Source: Allobosea sp. CRIB-10
GTDB taxonomy: Bacteria > Pseudomonadota > Alphaproteobacteria > Rhizobiales > Beijerinckiaceae
DNA: 41,407 nucleotides
Reading direction: 5' to 3'
NCBI RefSeq assembly: GCF_900112185.1
Contig: NZ_FOKP01000036.1
Span: forward strand, 1 to 41,407
Shown: positions 8,447 through 16,778 of the stretch, in pieces
Position numbering within the stretch: position 1 is the first letter of the stretch
Layout: every line of letters begins with the position of its first letter
Notes under the pieces: generated by a model
What the model saw: the letters and a program-made list of their open reading frames with translations, nothing else
Databases searched by the model: none
What the model was told of the DNA's origin: nothing
Position numbers and translations under genes: made by a program

Positions 8447-8947
8447 ATGACCGCCCTGCCCGTCCTGCGCGACGCCACCGACGCTGATTCGGAGCCGCTC
8501 GCCACCCTGATCGCCGCGACCTTCGCCGAATATCCGAACTGCTTCTTCGAGTGGTCGGAATTCCCGGAGCTGCGCCGCCCCGCCAGCCACTATGCCGAAA
8601 AGGGCGGCAGGCTCTGGGTCGCCGATGGGCCGGACGGGCGCATCGCCGGCTCGATCGCCGTCGTGCCGGTGCCAGACCAGAACGCGGTCGAACTGTTCAA
8701 GGTCTATGCCGATCCGAGCCAGCGCGGCAGCGGCCTGGCGCAGACGCTGTTTGCGCAGACACTCGCTTTCGCCGAGGCCGGCGGCTACCGGGAGATGATG
8801 CTGTGGTCGGACAGCAAGTTCGCCCGCGGCCACCGCTTCTACGAGAAGCTCGGCTTCGTGCGCTGGCCGGGCGAGCGCTATCTCGCCGACGTCTCCTCGA
8901 CCTGGGAATACCATTTCCGCAAGCCGCTCGCCCCGGCTCGGACATGA
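8447..8947 (+). CDS. GNAT family N-acetyltransferase
   Basis: Acetyl-CoA-dependent acetyltransferase of unknown substrate, 166 residues. The GNAT core is visible: strand 4 ELFKVYADPSQRGSG, the acetyl-CoA pyrophosphate loop of the Q/RxxGxG type (QRGSGLAQTLFAQTL), and the late helix RFYEKLGFVRW typical of the family. A GTG at 8441 lies two codons upstream; I prefer the ATG at 8447. The stop overlaps the start of the downstream DMT transporter by four bases (ATGA), so the two genes are translationally coupled. An acetylated substrate exported by the neighbour is possible but not shown. Confidence 0.9.
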   Translation: MTALPVLRDATDADSEPLATLIAATFAEYPNCFFEWSEFPELRRPASHYAEKGGRLWVADGPDGRIAGSIAVVPVPDQNAVELFKVYADPSQRGSGLAQTLFAQTLAFAEAGGYREMMLWSDSKFARGHRFYEKLGFVRWPGERYLADVSSTWEYHFRKPLAPART

Positions 8948-9786
8948 ACCTCAACACGGCGCTGCGGGCGGTTCTCGGCATCGCGCTGCTCACCGCGATG
9001 GATGCGGTGATCAAGGCCCAGATGCAGCAGCATCCGTTCCTGATGGCGCTGTTCATGCGCTTCGCCGCAGGCGCGGTCTGCGCGATCATCGTCGTCGCGG
9101 TCCTGCGGCCGGCCAAGCCGACGCGAGCGAGCCTGATCGGCAACAGCGTTCGCGTACCGCTGGTCATTGTCACCGCCGGCAGCTTCTTCTATTCGATCTC
9201 GGTGCTGCCGCTGGCGGAGGCGCTGACCCTCTCCTTCCTGGCGCCTGTCTTCGTCGCCCTGCTCGGGGCGCTGATCCTGAAGGAACGCCTCGACGGGCGC
9301 ATCCTGCAGGCGCTCGGCTTCGGCTTCGCCGGCATGCTGGTGATGGTCTGGCCGCGTTTGCAAGGCGGCGTCACCGGAGCCGAGCTCGGCGTCGCCGCGG
9401 CGCTGGTCTCAGCGGTGTCCTATGCCTTCAACCTGATCCTGCTGCGCCGGATCGCGGTGAAGGAGCATCCGGCGATCATCGTGCTGTTCCAGAATGCCGG
9501 GCCGGCACTGTGCCTGGCCTGGCCGGCATCCTTCTTTTTCGTGCCGATGAGCGGCGGTGACCTGCTCGCCTATCTCGGCGCCGGCGCGCTCGGCGTCGCT
9601 GGTCATCTCTCGCTGACCTCGGCCTTCGCCCGCGCGCCAGCCTCGCGGCTGGCGCCGATCGAGTACACGGCGCTGGTCTGGGCGAGCCTGCTCGGCTGGT
9701 TCGTCTTCGGCGAAGCCCCGCTCTGGACCACCTATGCCGGCGCGGTGCTGATCGTCGCCGGAGCCTTCGCCGTCAGCCGGCGTTAG
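8944..9786 (+). CDS. DMT superfamily (EamA) transporter
   Basis: Inner-membrane exporter of the drug/metabolite transporter superfamily, 280 residues with about ten helices, the standard two-EamA-repeat size. The first repeat starts LRAVLGIALLTAMDAVIKAQ and includes SISVLPLAEALTLSFLAPVF. That is followed by LLGALILKERLDGRI, the conserved end of helix 4 with its glutamate. The second repeat covers LVSAVSYAFNLILLRRIA to PIEYTALVWASLLGWFVFGE, then LIVAGAFAVSRR. The start is the ATG overlapping the acetyltransferase stop. The substrate cannot be read from sequence; amino acids, metabolites or drugs are usual for the family. Confidence 0.92.
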   Translation: MNLNTALRAVLGIALLTAMDAVIKAQMQQHPFLMALFMRFAAGAVCAIIVVAVLRPAKPTRASLIGNSVRVPLVIVTAGSFFYSISVLPLAEALTLSFLAPVFVALLGALILKERLDGRILQALGFGFAGMLVMVWPRLQGGVTGAELGVAAALVSAVSYAFNLILLRRIAVKEHPAIIVLFQNAGPALCLAWPASFFFVPMSGGDLLAYLGAGALGVAGHLSLTSAFARAPASRLAPIEYTALVWASLLGWFVFGEAPLWTTYAGAVLIVAGAFAVSRR

Positions 9787-9919
9787 TGCCGAATTCGCCC
9801 CTCAGTTGGGAGCCTGCCGCAAAATCGCCGGCTTGGTCGGACTTCTGCACGAAACCGCTTGAGGGGAGCGACCGACCGCGCATGCCCACCTTCCGCTCCA
9901 CCGGTGATTGACGCCAGGC

Positions 9920-10621
9920 ATGCAGCGCCCCGGCCCCGCTGCTCGCGCCCTTCGCGAACCCGGCCTCGCCGTCGCGTTCTGCCTGCATCTCGCCTTGCTC
10001 GGCGCACTGCTCGCCGCCAGAGCCTTCAGCGGCCACCTTCCGGGGGACGAGGCCAGTGTCGAGGTCGAGTTGGTCGGCCCTGAGGCGCTGATACCTCCAG
10101 CACCGCCGCCCGTGCCTGTTCAGGCGCCGGCCCCTCCGCCAGCTGCTGAGATCGCATCGCCTCCGCAATCAGCTCCCACCACTGCGCCTCCGGATAAGCC
10201 GGCGGCCCCGCCGGTTCCTCCGCCGGCCGAGCCGCCGGCGATGATCACGGCCCGGACGCTGCATTCCGAGAGCGTGCTGGCCCATCCGCGCAGCCGGGGA
10301 ACGCGCGAGGCGCTGAAGACGCTCGAGGCAAGCGAGCGCGTCGAGCAGCTCTGCAATCTCGAAGCCATGAGCCAGATCCATGCCTGGAAGGCGGATTTCG
10401 AGCCGGACCGCGTCGTCGCCTTCGCCATGGCCGGCACGAAGCTGACGAAGGCCGTGCTGGAGGCCGAGGGCGCCGCCTTCCGCAGCCGCAAGCAATGGTA
10501 CGGACTGCGCTTCCGCTGCGAGATGGCAGCGAACGGCAAGGTCGCTGGCTTCCAGTTCCGCGTCGGCGAGGCGATCCCGCGCAGCGAATGGGCGGCGCAC
10601 GACCTGCCGCCCGAACATTAG
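9920..10621 (+). CDS. DUF930 domain protein with TonB-like N terminus
   Basis: Unknown function, a family typical of Hyphomicrobiales. The 233-residue product begins with a short cytoplasmic tail and one membrane helix (LAVAFCLHLALLGALLAARA, about residues 14-33). A periplasmic proline/alanine-rich linker of about 60 residues follows (PPAPPPVPVQAPAPPP and similar). The C-terminal DUF930 domain of about 110 residues has NLEAMSQIHAWKADFEPDRV, VVAFAMAGTKL, GAAFRSRKQWYGLRFRCEM and VGEAIPRSEW, with two cysteines about 100 residues apart. The helix plus proline-rich arm resembles TonB, which reaches across the periplasm, but the C-terminal domain is not TonB. The ATG at 9920 was preferred over a TTG four codons upstream. 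It converges on the VOC gene with 16 bp between stops. Confidence 0.83.
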   Translation: MQRPGPAARALREPGLAVAFCLHLALLGALLAARAFSGHLPGDEASVEVELVGPEALIPPAPPPVPVQAPAPPPAAEIASPPQSAPTTAPPDKPAAPPVPPPAEPPAMITARTLHSESVLAHPRSRGTREALKTLEASERVEQLCNLEAMSQIHAWKADFEPDRVVAFAMAGTKLTKAVLEAEGAAFRSRKQWYGLRFRCEMAANGKVAGFQFRVGEAIPRSEWAAHDLPPEH

Positions 10622-10637
10622 CCCTGCTGCAACAGCC

Positions 10638-11015
10638 TCAGGCCGGCTTGCTGCAATAAGCCTCCAGCCGATAACCGTCGGGATCGACGACGAAGGCGGC
10701 GTAATAGTCGGGGCCGTAGGATTCGCGCAGGCCCGGCTTGCCGTTGTCGGCGCCACCCGCCGCCAACGCAGCCGCATGGAAGGCATCGACGCTCTGGCGC
10801 GTCGGCGCGACGAAGCAGAAATGCAGGTTGGAGTCACGGTCCGGCGGCACCGGCGCCGGGACTGCGCCGATCCAGAGGCCGACACCGTCCTTGCCGTAGC
10901 CGAGCGAGCTTTCATCCGCGCTCAGGCAATCATAACCGAGCGCGCCGAGAGCGGCGTCATAGAAGCGCTTCGTGCGGGCGATCTCGCGAACGCCGATGGA
11001 AACGTGATCGAACAT
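10638..11015 (-). CDS. VOC (glyoxalase/bleomycin-resistance fold) protein
   Basis: Small metal-binding-fold protein of 125 residues. It has the family start MFDHVSIGVREIARTKRFYD and ALGALGYDCL, a middle with NLHFCFVAPTRQSVDAFH, and an end AAFVVDPDGYRLEAYC. His4, His in the NLHFCF strand and Glu in RLEAY sit where VOC enzymes place metal ligands. The reaction is unknown; glyoxalase, dioxygenase and resistance proteins all share the fold. It lies 12 bp downstream of the gene at 11028-11528 with a good ribosome-binding site (GAGAGGAAAG), so the two form an operon. Confidence 0.9.
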   Translation of the reverse strand: MFDHVSIGVREIARTKRFYDAALGALGYDCLSADESSLGYGKDGVGLWIGAVPAPVPPDRDSNLHFCFVAPTRQSVDAFHAAALAAGGADNGKPGLRESYGPDYYAAFVVDPDGYRLEAYCSKPA

Positions 11016-11027
11016 GGCTTTCCTCTC

Positions 11028-11528
11028 TCAGACTTTGACGCGCTTGGCCCTGAAATCGGCCTCGACCTGCCAGCTCGCGCCGTCGTCGCGCGAGCGGTCG
11101 CCGATCCAGTGGAACGAGTCCGGGGTGATCTCGGTGAAGCGCCAGCGGATCGCCGTGCCGTCCTCGAGCCTGCCGTGCTGGATGATATCCCGGCCCTCGG
11201 CGCGACCGAGCTGGTGCGTGTAGTACTGCTTGACCGGGTCGTTCCAGCGGATGTGCCAGGCGTCCTGGGCGGGGTCGTAGACGCGTAGCGTCGTGCCGTG
11301 GAAGAAGCCCGGCAGAATCCAGACGTCCTGCACGGCGCGGCCGCAGAGCACCCAGCCGAAATTAATGTGGCCCCTGGCCTCACGGCGCTGGCCGTCGTCG
11401 GCATGCATCACTGCATCCACGGTCCAAGCGCCGACGAACTGGCCGTAGAGGGCGAGCTTGTCGGCGTAGTCAGGCGCCGGCTCGGCGGAGATGAGGACGT
11501 CGGCCAGCGTCGATGGCGCTGCTGTCAT
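11028..11528 (-). CDS. hypothetical protein, probably DUF1579-like beta-barrel
   Basis: Not firmly recognised. The 166-residue product has no signal peptide or membrane segment. It reads as alternating short strands rich in Trp and Tyr (YGQFVGAWTVDAVM, GHINFGWVLCGRAVQDVW, GTTLRVYDPAQDAWHIRWND, WRFTEITPDSFHWIGDRSRD, GASWQVEADFRAKRV). This style fits the DUF1579 or nitrobindin/lipocalin-like single-domain barrels. It is the first gene of a two-gene operon with the VOC protein and is divergent from an AraC-family regulator 86 bp away, which may control it. I assign no function. Confidence 0.72.
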   Translation of the reverse strand: MTAAPSTLADVLISAEPAPDYADKLALYGQFVGAWTVDAVMHADDGQRREARGHINFGWVLCGRAVQDVWILPGFFHGTTLRVYDPAQDAWHIRWNDPVKQYYTHQLGRAEGRDIIQHGRLEDGTAIRWRFTEITPDSFHWIGDRSRDDGASWQVEADFRAKRVKV

Positions 11529-11614
11529 GATCGGGCTCCGTCTGGATCAAGTTGGCGCCCAGCTAGACCCGGAGCCTCGGGCCGCGCTTGGGAAAAACTG
11601 CTAAACTCGCTGAC

Positions 11615-12424
11615 ATGACCGCCACCGCACATATCCTCGCGTCAGGCCCCGGCTGGCGGGTCAGCGACATCGTCTGCACGGCCGGCCCGGACGACCGGGC
11701 CTTCGAGGAGGAGCACCCGCAGCACTGCATCGCCATCGTCCGCAGCGGCTCGTTCCGTTATCGCTCGACGCAAGGCAGCGCCGTGCTGGCGCCGGGCTCG
11801 CTGCTGCTCGGCAATCGCGGCGCCTGTTTCGAATGCGGCCATGAACATGCAGCGGGCGACCACTGTCTCGCCTTCCAGTTCGAGCCGGCCTGGCTCGAAG
11901 GCATCGTCGCGGCCGTGCCGGGCGCTCGGCAGGCGGGTTTCACGCAGGCTCATCTGCCGCCGTTGCCCGCTTTCGCCAGCATCATTGCCGCGGCGGAGGT
12001 CGCTGCGGATCATCCCGAATGTCTCGAAGAGACCGCGCTGCGTCTCGCCGGCGCCGTGACGAGCCTTCTGTCGGGCGCGAAAGCCCGAACCGAGATGCCC
12101 AGCACCCGCGACCAGCGCCGGATCACGCGGGCGCTGCGCCATATCGAGGCGCATTGCGACGAAGCGCTCTCGCTCGACGCGCTGGCCCGGCAGGCGGCGA
12201 TGAGCCCCTATCATTTCCTGCGGACGTTCCGGACGCTGGTCGGGATGACGCCGCACCAGTACGTGCTCCGGACCCGCCTGCACCGTGCGGCGCTGCTGCT
12301 GCGCCGGACCGGGCAGCCGGTTGCCAACATCGCCTTCGATTGCGGCTTCGGCGACCTCTCGACCTTCAACCGGCGCTTCAGGCGAGTGATGGGCGCGAGC
12401 CCGAGCGCTTATCGCGGCGCCTGA
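11615..12424 (+). CDS. AraC family transcriptional regulator
   Basis: DNA-binding regulator of 269 residues. The N-terminal half is a cupin-like effector domain (HCIAIVRSGSFRYRSTQGSA, VLAPGSLLLGNRGACFECGH) with His and Cys residues spaced as in redox- or metal-influenced cupins, which I note without claiming a ligand. The C-terminal half holds both AraC helix-turn-helix motifs: LSLDALARQAAMSPYHFLRT and VANIAFDCGFGDLSTFNRRF, followed by RVMGASPSAYR. The ATG at 11615 is preferred to an upstream TTG at 11588. Its divergent position next to the 11528-10638 operon suggests that operon is its target. It converges on the DUF1801 gene with only 6 bp between stops. Confidence 0.93.
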   Translation: MTATAHILASGPGWRVSDIVCTAGPDDRAFEEEHPQHCIAIVRSGSFRYRSTQGSAVLAPGSLLLGNRGACFECGHEHAAGDHCLAFQFEPAWLEGIVAAVPGARQAGFTQAHLPPLPAFASIIAAAEVAADHPECLEETALRLAGAVTSLLSGAKARTEMPSTRDQRRITRALRHIEAHCDEALSLDALARQAAMSPYHFLRTFRTLVGMTPHQYVLRTRLHRAALLLRRTGQPVANIAFDCGFGDLSTFNRRFRRVMGASPSAYRGA

Positions 12425-12430
12425 GCGGCC

Positions 12431-12850
12431 TCAACGCTTTGCCCAGCGGTGATAGGTCAGTGCGAGCGCAATGCAATGCGCCAGCGGCTCGGCCGGCGGC
12501 TCCTTTTCGACCGAAAAGATCAGCGCCCGGTTGCCGTCATAGCTGAACTCACCGGGATAATGGCGCCGATACGTCTCGATCAGGCTCGTCTGGCAATGGA
12601 CGTAGAGCGCGTAATGCGTCGCCGAGCCTTTCAGCGCGTCCGCCCGAACGGTCGTCCCCGTCCTCGCCCGTTTGGGCAACCAGGCCGGCTCCCCCCATTT
12701 CAAGGTTTCCGTCAGGGGGCCGATCTCGGAGTTTCTTTCCGCAACATCGAGGATCACCTGGCGCAGGCGCAGCATCGAAGGCTGAAGCGGCTCCGGCAGC
12801 GACCGAAACCTCGCTTCCACGGCAGCCTCGGTGAATGGCGCGAACGTCAC
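12431..12850 (-). CDS. DUF1801 domain protein
   Basis: Small cytoplasmic protein of 139 residues in the DUF1801 (YdhG-like) family, of unknown biochemical role. The family pattern shows in FRSLPEPLQPSMLRLRQVIL, TETLKWGEPAWLPK and SATHYALYVHCQTSLIETYR, ending ALALTYHRWAKR. It lies 33 bp downstream of the PaaI-type thioesterase on the same strand, so it is probably the last gene of a MarR / thioesterase / DUF1801 transcription unit. The functional link between these is unknown. Confidence 0.83.
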   Translation of the reverse strand: MTFAPFTEAAVEARFRSLPEPLQPSMLRLRQVILDVAERNSEIGPLTETLKWGEPAWLPKRARTGTTVRADALKGSATHYALYVHCQTSLIETYRRHYPGEFSYDGNRALIFSVEKEPPAEPLAHCIALALTYHRWAKR

Positions 12851-12883
12851 GGGTCGCTCCTGTCTGGAGACGGGTGCGACGGC

Positions 12884-13369
12884 TCAGCGGCCTGCGCCCG
12901 CCTTCGCACCGAAGATCATGCAGGTCTCGGTGCCGTGCGCCAGCAGCTTGCCATGTGCGTCGACCAGCCTGCCCTCGCTGGTCGCAACCGAGCCGCCGCG
13001 ATGGATCAGCCTGCCCTCGCAGCGCACCGGGCCGTTGCCGGGCATGACCGGGCGGACATAGTTCAGCTTCATCTCCAGCGTGGTGTAGCCCTCGCCGACC
13101 CGTAGTGTCGAATGCACGGCGCAGGCCATGGCGGAATCGAGGATCGTCGCCGTCCAGCCGCCATGGATCGTTCCGAGCGGGTTGAAGAAGCGCGGCGAGG
13201 GTGTGCCGACGAAGACCACCCTGCCCTCCTCGGCCTCGGCGATGTCGAAATCCATCGCATCGGCGAAGGGCGGGCCGGGATGGCGACCCTCGATCATCCC
13301 ACGCAGGAAGGAGACGCCATCCTCCGCGAGCAAGACATCACGGCTGACGACACCGACCTGGCGGGACAT
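12884..13369 (-). CDS. PaaI family hotdog thioesterase
   Basis: Acyl-CoA thioesterase of the hotdog fold, 161 residues, hydrolysing an unidentified acyl- or aryl-CoA in the cytoplasm. The family core is clear: FFNPLGTIHGGWTATILDSA contains the HGG motif on the central helix, followed by MACAVHSTLRVGEGYTTLEM, LNYVRPVMPG and GRLIHRGGSVATSEGRLVD. A MarR regulator lies directly upstream on the same strand. A 20-bp imperfect palindrome lies 17 bp before the start codon, consistent with local MarR control. MarR proteins near thioesterases often sense aromatic or CoA-linked compounds; that application here is inference. Confidence 0.92.
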   Translation of the reverse strand: MSRQVGVVSRDVLLAEDGVSFLRGMIEGRHPGPPFADAMDFDIAEAEEGRVVFVGTPSPRFFNPLGTIHGGWTATILDSAMACAVHSTLRVGEGYTTLEMKLNYVRPVMPGNGPVRCEGRLIHRGGSVATSEGRLVDAHGKLLAHGTETCMIFGAKAGAGR

Positions 13370-13385
13370 GCGACGACTCCATCTC

Positions 13386-13405
13386 TAACGTGTAGATGCA
13401 CGATA
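13386..13405. promoter_or_regulatory. candidate MarR operator
   Basis: The imperfect palindrome TAACGTGTAGATGCACGATA has arms TA(A/T)CGTG and CACG(A/T)TA around six bases. It lies 17 bp upstream of the thioesterase start and 40 bp after the MarR gene stop. The size suits a MarR dimer. The assignment rests on position and symmetry only. Confidence 0.45.
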
Positions 13406-13445
13406 AAGATCGAGCTGGATGGCGGTCAAGCCAGCCGATGCAGGG

Positions 13446-13901
13446 TCAGCCGACTTCCCTCGCCGCCCGCCGGATCGTCCTGAGATTGTCGCGCGTCTGA
13501 CTCCAGCGCTCCTGGCCGAGCCCGCCCTCGATCCGCTCCTGCGCCGCGCGCCAATAGGGGATCGCCGCTTCGATCGCGGCGCGGCCCTTATTGGTCACGG
13601 CATAGGTCAGCGCCCGGCCCTTGCAGTCGACAGGCTCGATCAGCTTCTCGGCGGCGAGCAGTTGCAGGTTGCGCGTCAGCGAGGTCCGCTCCAGCGCGAA
13701 ACGGTCGGCGAGCTCGGTGACCGAACGCCAGGCGCCGGTCGAGAGCGCAGAGAGCAGCACGAACTGGGTGATCTTCAGGCCGCTCGGCCGCATCGCCTCG
13801 TCATAGGCGCGGGTCACGGCCCGCGCCGTCATGCGCACATGCAGCACCACGCAGGAGCGGGCGATGTCGTCGAGCTGGAGATCGGGCGCGGACGTCGTCA
13901 T
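13446..13901 (-). CDS. MarR family transcriptional regulator
   Basis: Winged-helix repressor of 151 residues. The dimer helix RSCVVLHVRMTARAVTRAYD leads into the DNA-binding domain: LKITQFVLLSALSTGAWRSV, TELADRFALERTSLTRNLQL and LLAAEKLIEPVDCKGRALTY, a standard helix-turn-helix and wing. It is followed on the same strand, 76 bp on, by the PaaI-type thioesterase, with a palindrome between them. One cysteine near the N terminus (Cys in ARSCVVLH) and one in the wing (VDCKGR) could be redox-sensitive, but nothing proves it. It is divergent from groESL with about 215 bp between the starts. Confidence 0.92.
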   Translation of the reverse strand: MTTSAPDLQLDDIARSCVVLHVRMTARAVTRAYDEAMRPSGLKITQFVLLSALSTGAWRSVTELADRFALERTSLTRNLQLLAAEKLIEPVDCKGRALTYAVTNKGRAAIEAAIPYWRAAQERIEGGLGQERWSQTRDNLRTIRRAAREVG

Positions 13902-13987
13902 CTCGCCACGATAGCCGGTTTAACGTGCGCCCGCAGCAGCGCAGATCGGCGGCCGGTCGCCGCATTCACCTTTTGCGCTGCGGATTC

Positions 13988-14019
13988 CTTGACTCCTGCG
14001 GACCCCGCGCCTATCTCCG
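13988..14019 (+). promoter_or_regulatory. groESL promoter, RpoH-type overlapping housekeeping type
   Basis: CTTG at 13988-13991 is followed after 18 bases by CCTATCTCCG at 14010-14019. This matches the alphaproteobacterial heat-shock sigma-32 consensus (CTTG, 17-18 bases, CYTATNTNNG) at every specified base. The same bases also read as a housekeeping promoter, TTGACT and TATCTC with 17-bp spacing. The expected start near 14025 lies just before the CIRCE element. Confidence 0.75.
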
Positions 14020-14028
14020 CGACGTCGG

Positions 14029-14055
14029 TTAGCACTCACTTGGTGAGACTGCTAA
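14029..14055. promoter_or_regulatory. CIRCE element (HrcA operator)
   Basis: TTAGCACTC, nine bases, GACTGCTAA. The consensus is TTAGCACTC-N9-GAGTGCTAA, so there is one mismatch in the right arm. It lies just after the predicted transcription start of groESL and 64 bp before groES, the position from which HrcA represses chaperonin genes. Confidence 0.9.
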
Positions 14056-14118
14056 CAGACCCCTTTCACGGGCCGGTCACGAGCCCGTCCAGAATAAGAC
14101 CGAGAGGAAGACAGAACC

Positions 14119-14406
14119 ATGAAGTTCCGTCCGCTGCATGACCGCGTTGTGGTCCGTCGCCTTGACGGCGAAGAGAAGACCAAGGGTGGCATCATCATCC
14201 CCGATACCGCCAAGGAAAAGCCCCAGGAGGGCGAGATCGTCGCCATCGGCCCCGGCGCCCGCGACGACGCCGGCAAGCTGGTTGCGCTCGATGTCAAGAA
14301 GGGCGATCGCGTCCTCTTCGGCAAGTGGAGCGGCACCGAGGTCAAGATCGACGGCCAGGATCTCCTGATCATGAAGGAATCCGACATCATGGGCATCGTC
14401 GGCTGA
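14119..14406 (+). CDS. groES: co-chaperonin GroES
   Basis: Forms the heptameric lid of the GroEL folding chamber. The product is 95 residues, the usual bacterial length. It starts MKFRPLHDRVVVRRLDGEEK and contains the mobile loop that contacts GroEL (EKTKGGIIIPDTAKEKPQ). The beta-barrel follows: EGEIVAIGPGARDDAGKLVA, then GDRVLFGKWSGTEVKIDGQD, ending ESDIMGIVG. The purine-rich stretch GAGAGGAAG lies upstream of the ATG. groEL follows 47 bp later in the same operon under CIRCE and RpoH-type control. Confidence 0.98.
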   Translation: MKFRPLHDRVVVRRLDGEEKTKGGIIIPDTAKEKPQEGEIVAIGPGARDDAGKLVALDVKKGDRVLFGKWSGTEVKIDGQDLLIMKESDIMGIVG

Positions 14407-14453
14407 GCAGCCTGACGCCCACCCGTCCGTAGAGTTCAATCAGGAGTAGTCTC

Positions 14454-16091
<1,638 letters not shown>

Positions 16092-16118
16092 TCCAGCCCC
16101 AGTCTTCGAGACTACGGA

Positions 16119-16144
16119 AGGCCCGGCGCAAGCCGGGCCTTTTT
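16119..16144 (+). terminator. Rho-independent terminator of groESL
   Basis: A 9-bp perfect stem (AGGCCCGGC with GCCGGGCCT), loop GCAA, and four further T residues, 28 bases after the groEL stop. Confidence 0.9.
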
Positions 16145-16264
16145 CGTTGGCTGCGGCGCTTTGCACAGCTACGAGCTCCCACAGGCTTGCATCGACTTTG
16201 GTTGTAGGCCCTAGATCGCGACAGGTGCGGCATCCTGCCGCGCCCTGCTTTCGGGGGTCACTTC

Positions 16265-16648
16265 ATGAACAACCCTGCTTTGGGCGATGCCGCCAAGCTC
16301 GTCGGCCGCATATTGCTCGCCCTGATGTTCGTGCTCGGCGGCTGGTCCAAGATCAACGGCTATGCCGGCACGCAAGCCTATATGGGTTCGGCCGGCGTGC
16401 CCGGCATCCTGCTGCCGCTGGTGATCATCGTCGAGCTGATCGGCGGCCTGATGATCGTCGTCGGCTACAAGACCCGCCTCACGGCCCTCGCCTTGTTCGC
16501 CTTCACCATCGCCGCCTCGGTGCTGTTCCACATGAACTGGGCGCAGCCGATGCAGCAGCTGCTGTTCATGAAGAACCTCGCGGTCGCAGGCGGCTTCCTC
16601 ATGCTGTTCGCGGCCGGCGCCGGCGCCTATTCGGTCGACAAGGATTGA
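16265..16648 (+). CDS. DoxX family membrane protein
   Basis: Small inner-membrane protein of 127 residues with four helices. The family start LVGRILLALMFVLGGWSKIN is followed by YAGTQAYMGSAGVPGILLPL and VIIVELIGGLMIVVGYKTRL. The last two helices are ALALFAFTIAASVLFHMNW and MKNLAVAGGFLMLFAAGAGA. DoxX-type proteins are linked to thiosulfate oxidation in archaea and to redox or thiol stress in some bacteria, but for most members, including this one, the role is unknown. It is a single-gene unit between two terminators. Confidence 0.92.
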   Translation: MNNPALGDAAKLVGRILLALMFVLGGWSKINGYAGTQAYMGSAGVPGILLPLVIIVELIGGLMIVVGYKTRLTALALFAFTIAASVLFHMNWAQPMQQLLFMKNLAVAGGFLMLFAAGAGAYSVDKD

Positions 16649-16676
16649 GGCCCATCACAAAACGCTGAAAAAGCGC

Positions 16677-16703
16677 GGCCCGGCCTTGAGCCGGGCCTTT
16701 TTT
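16677..16703 (+). terminator. Rho-independent terminator
   Basis: An 8-bp perfect stem (GGCCCGGC with GCCGGGCC), a 5-base loop and six T residues, about 28 bases after the DoxX stop. Confidence 0.9.
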
Positions 16704-16778
16704 GTGCGCAGGGCTGATCTACAACGCTCTCTCCTACGCAGCGCCTATCCGCGCTGATTCCCCGACAAGGACGACGCC

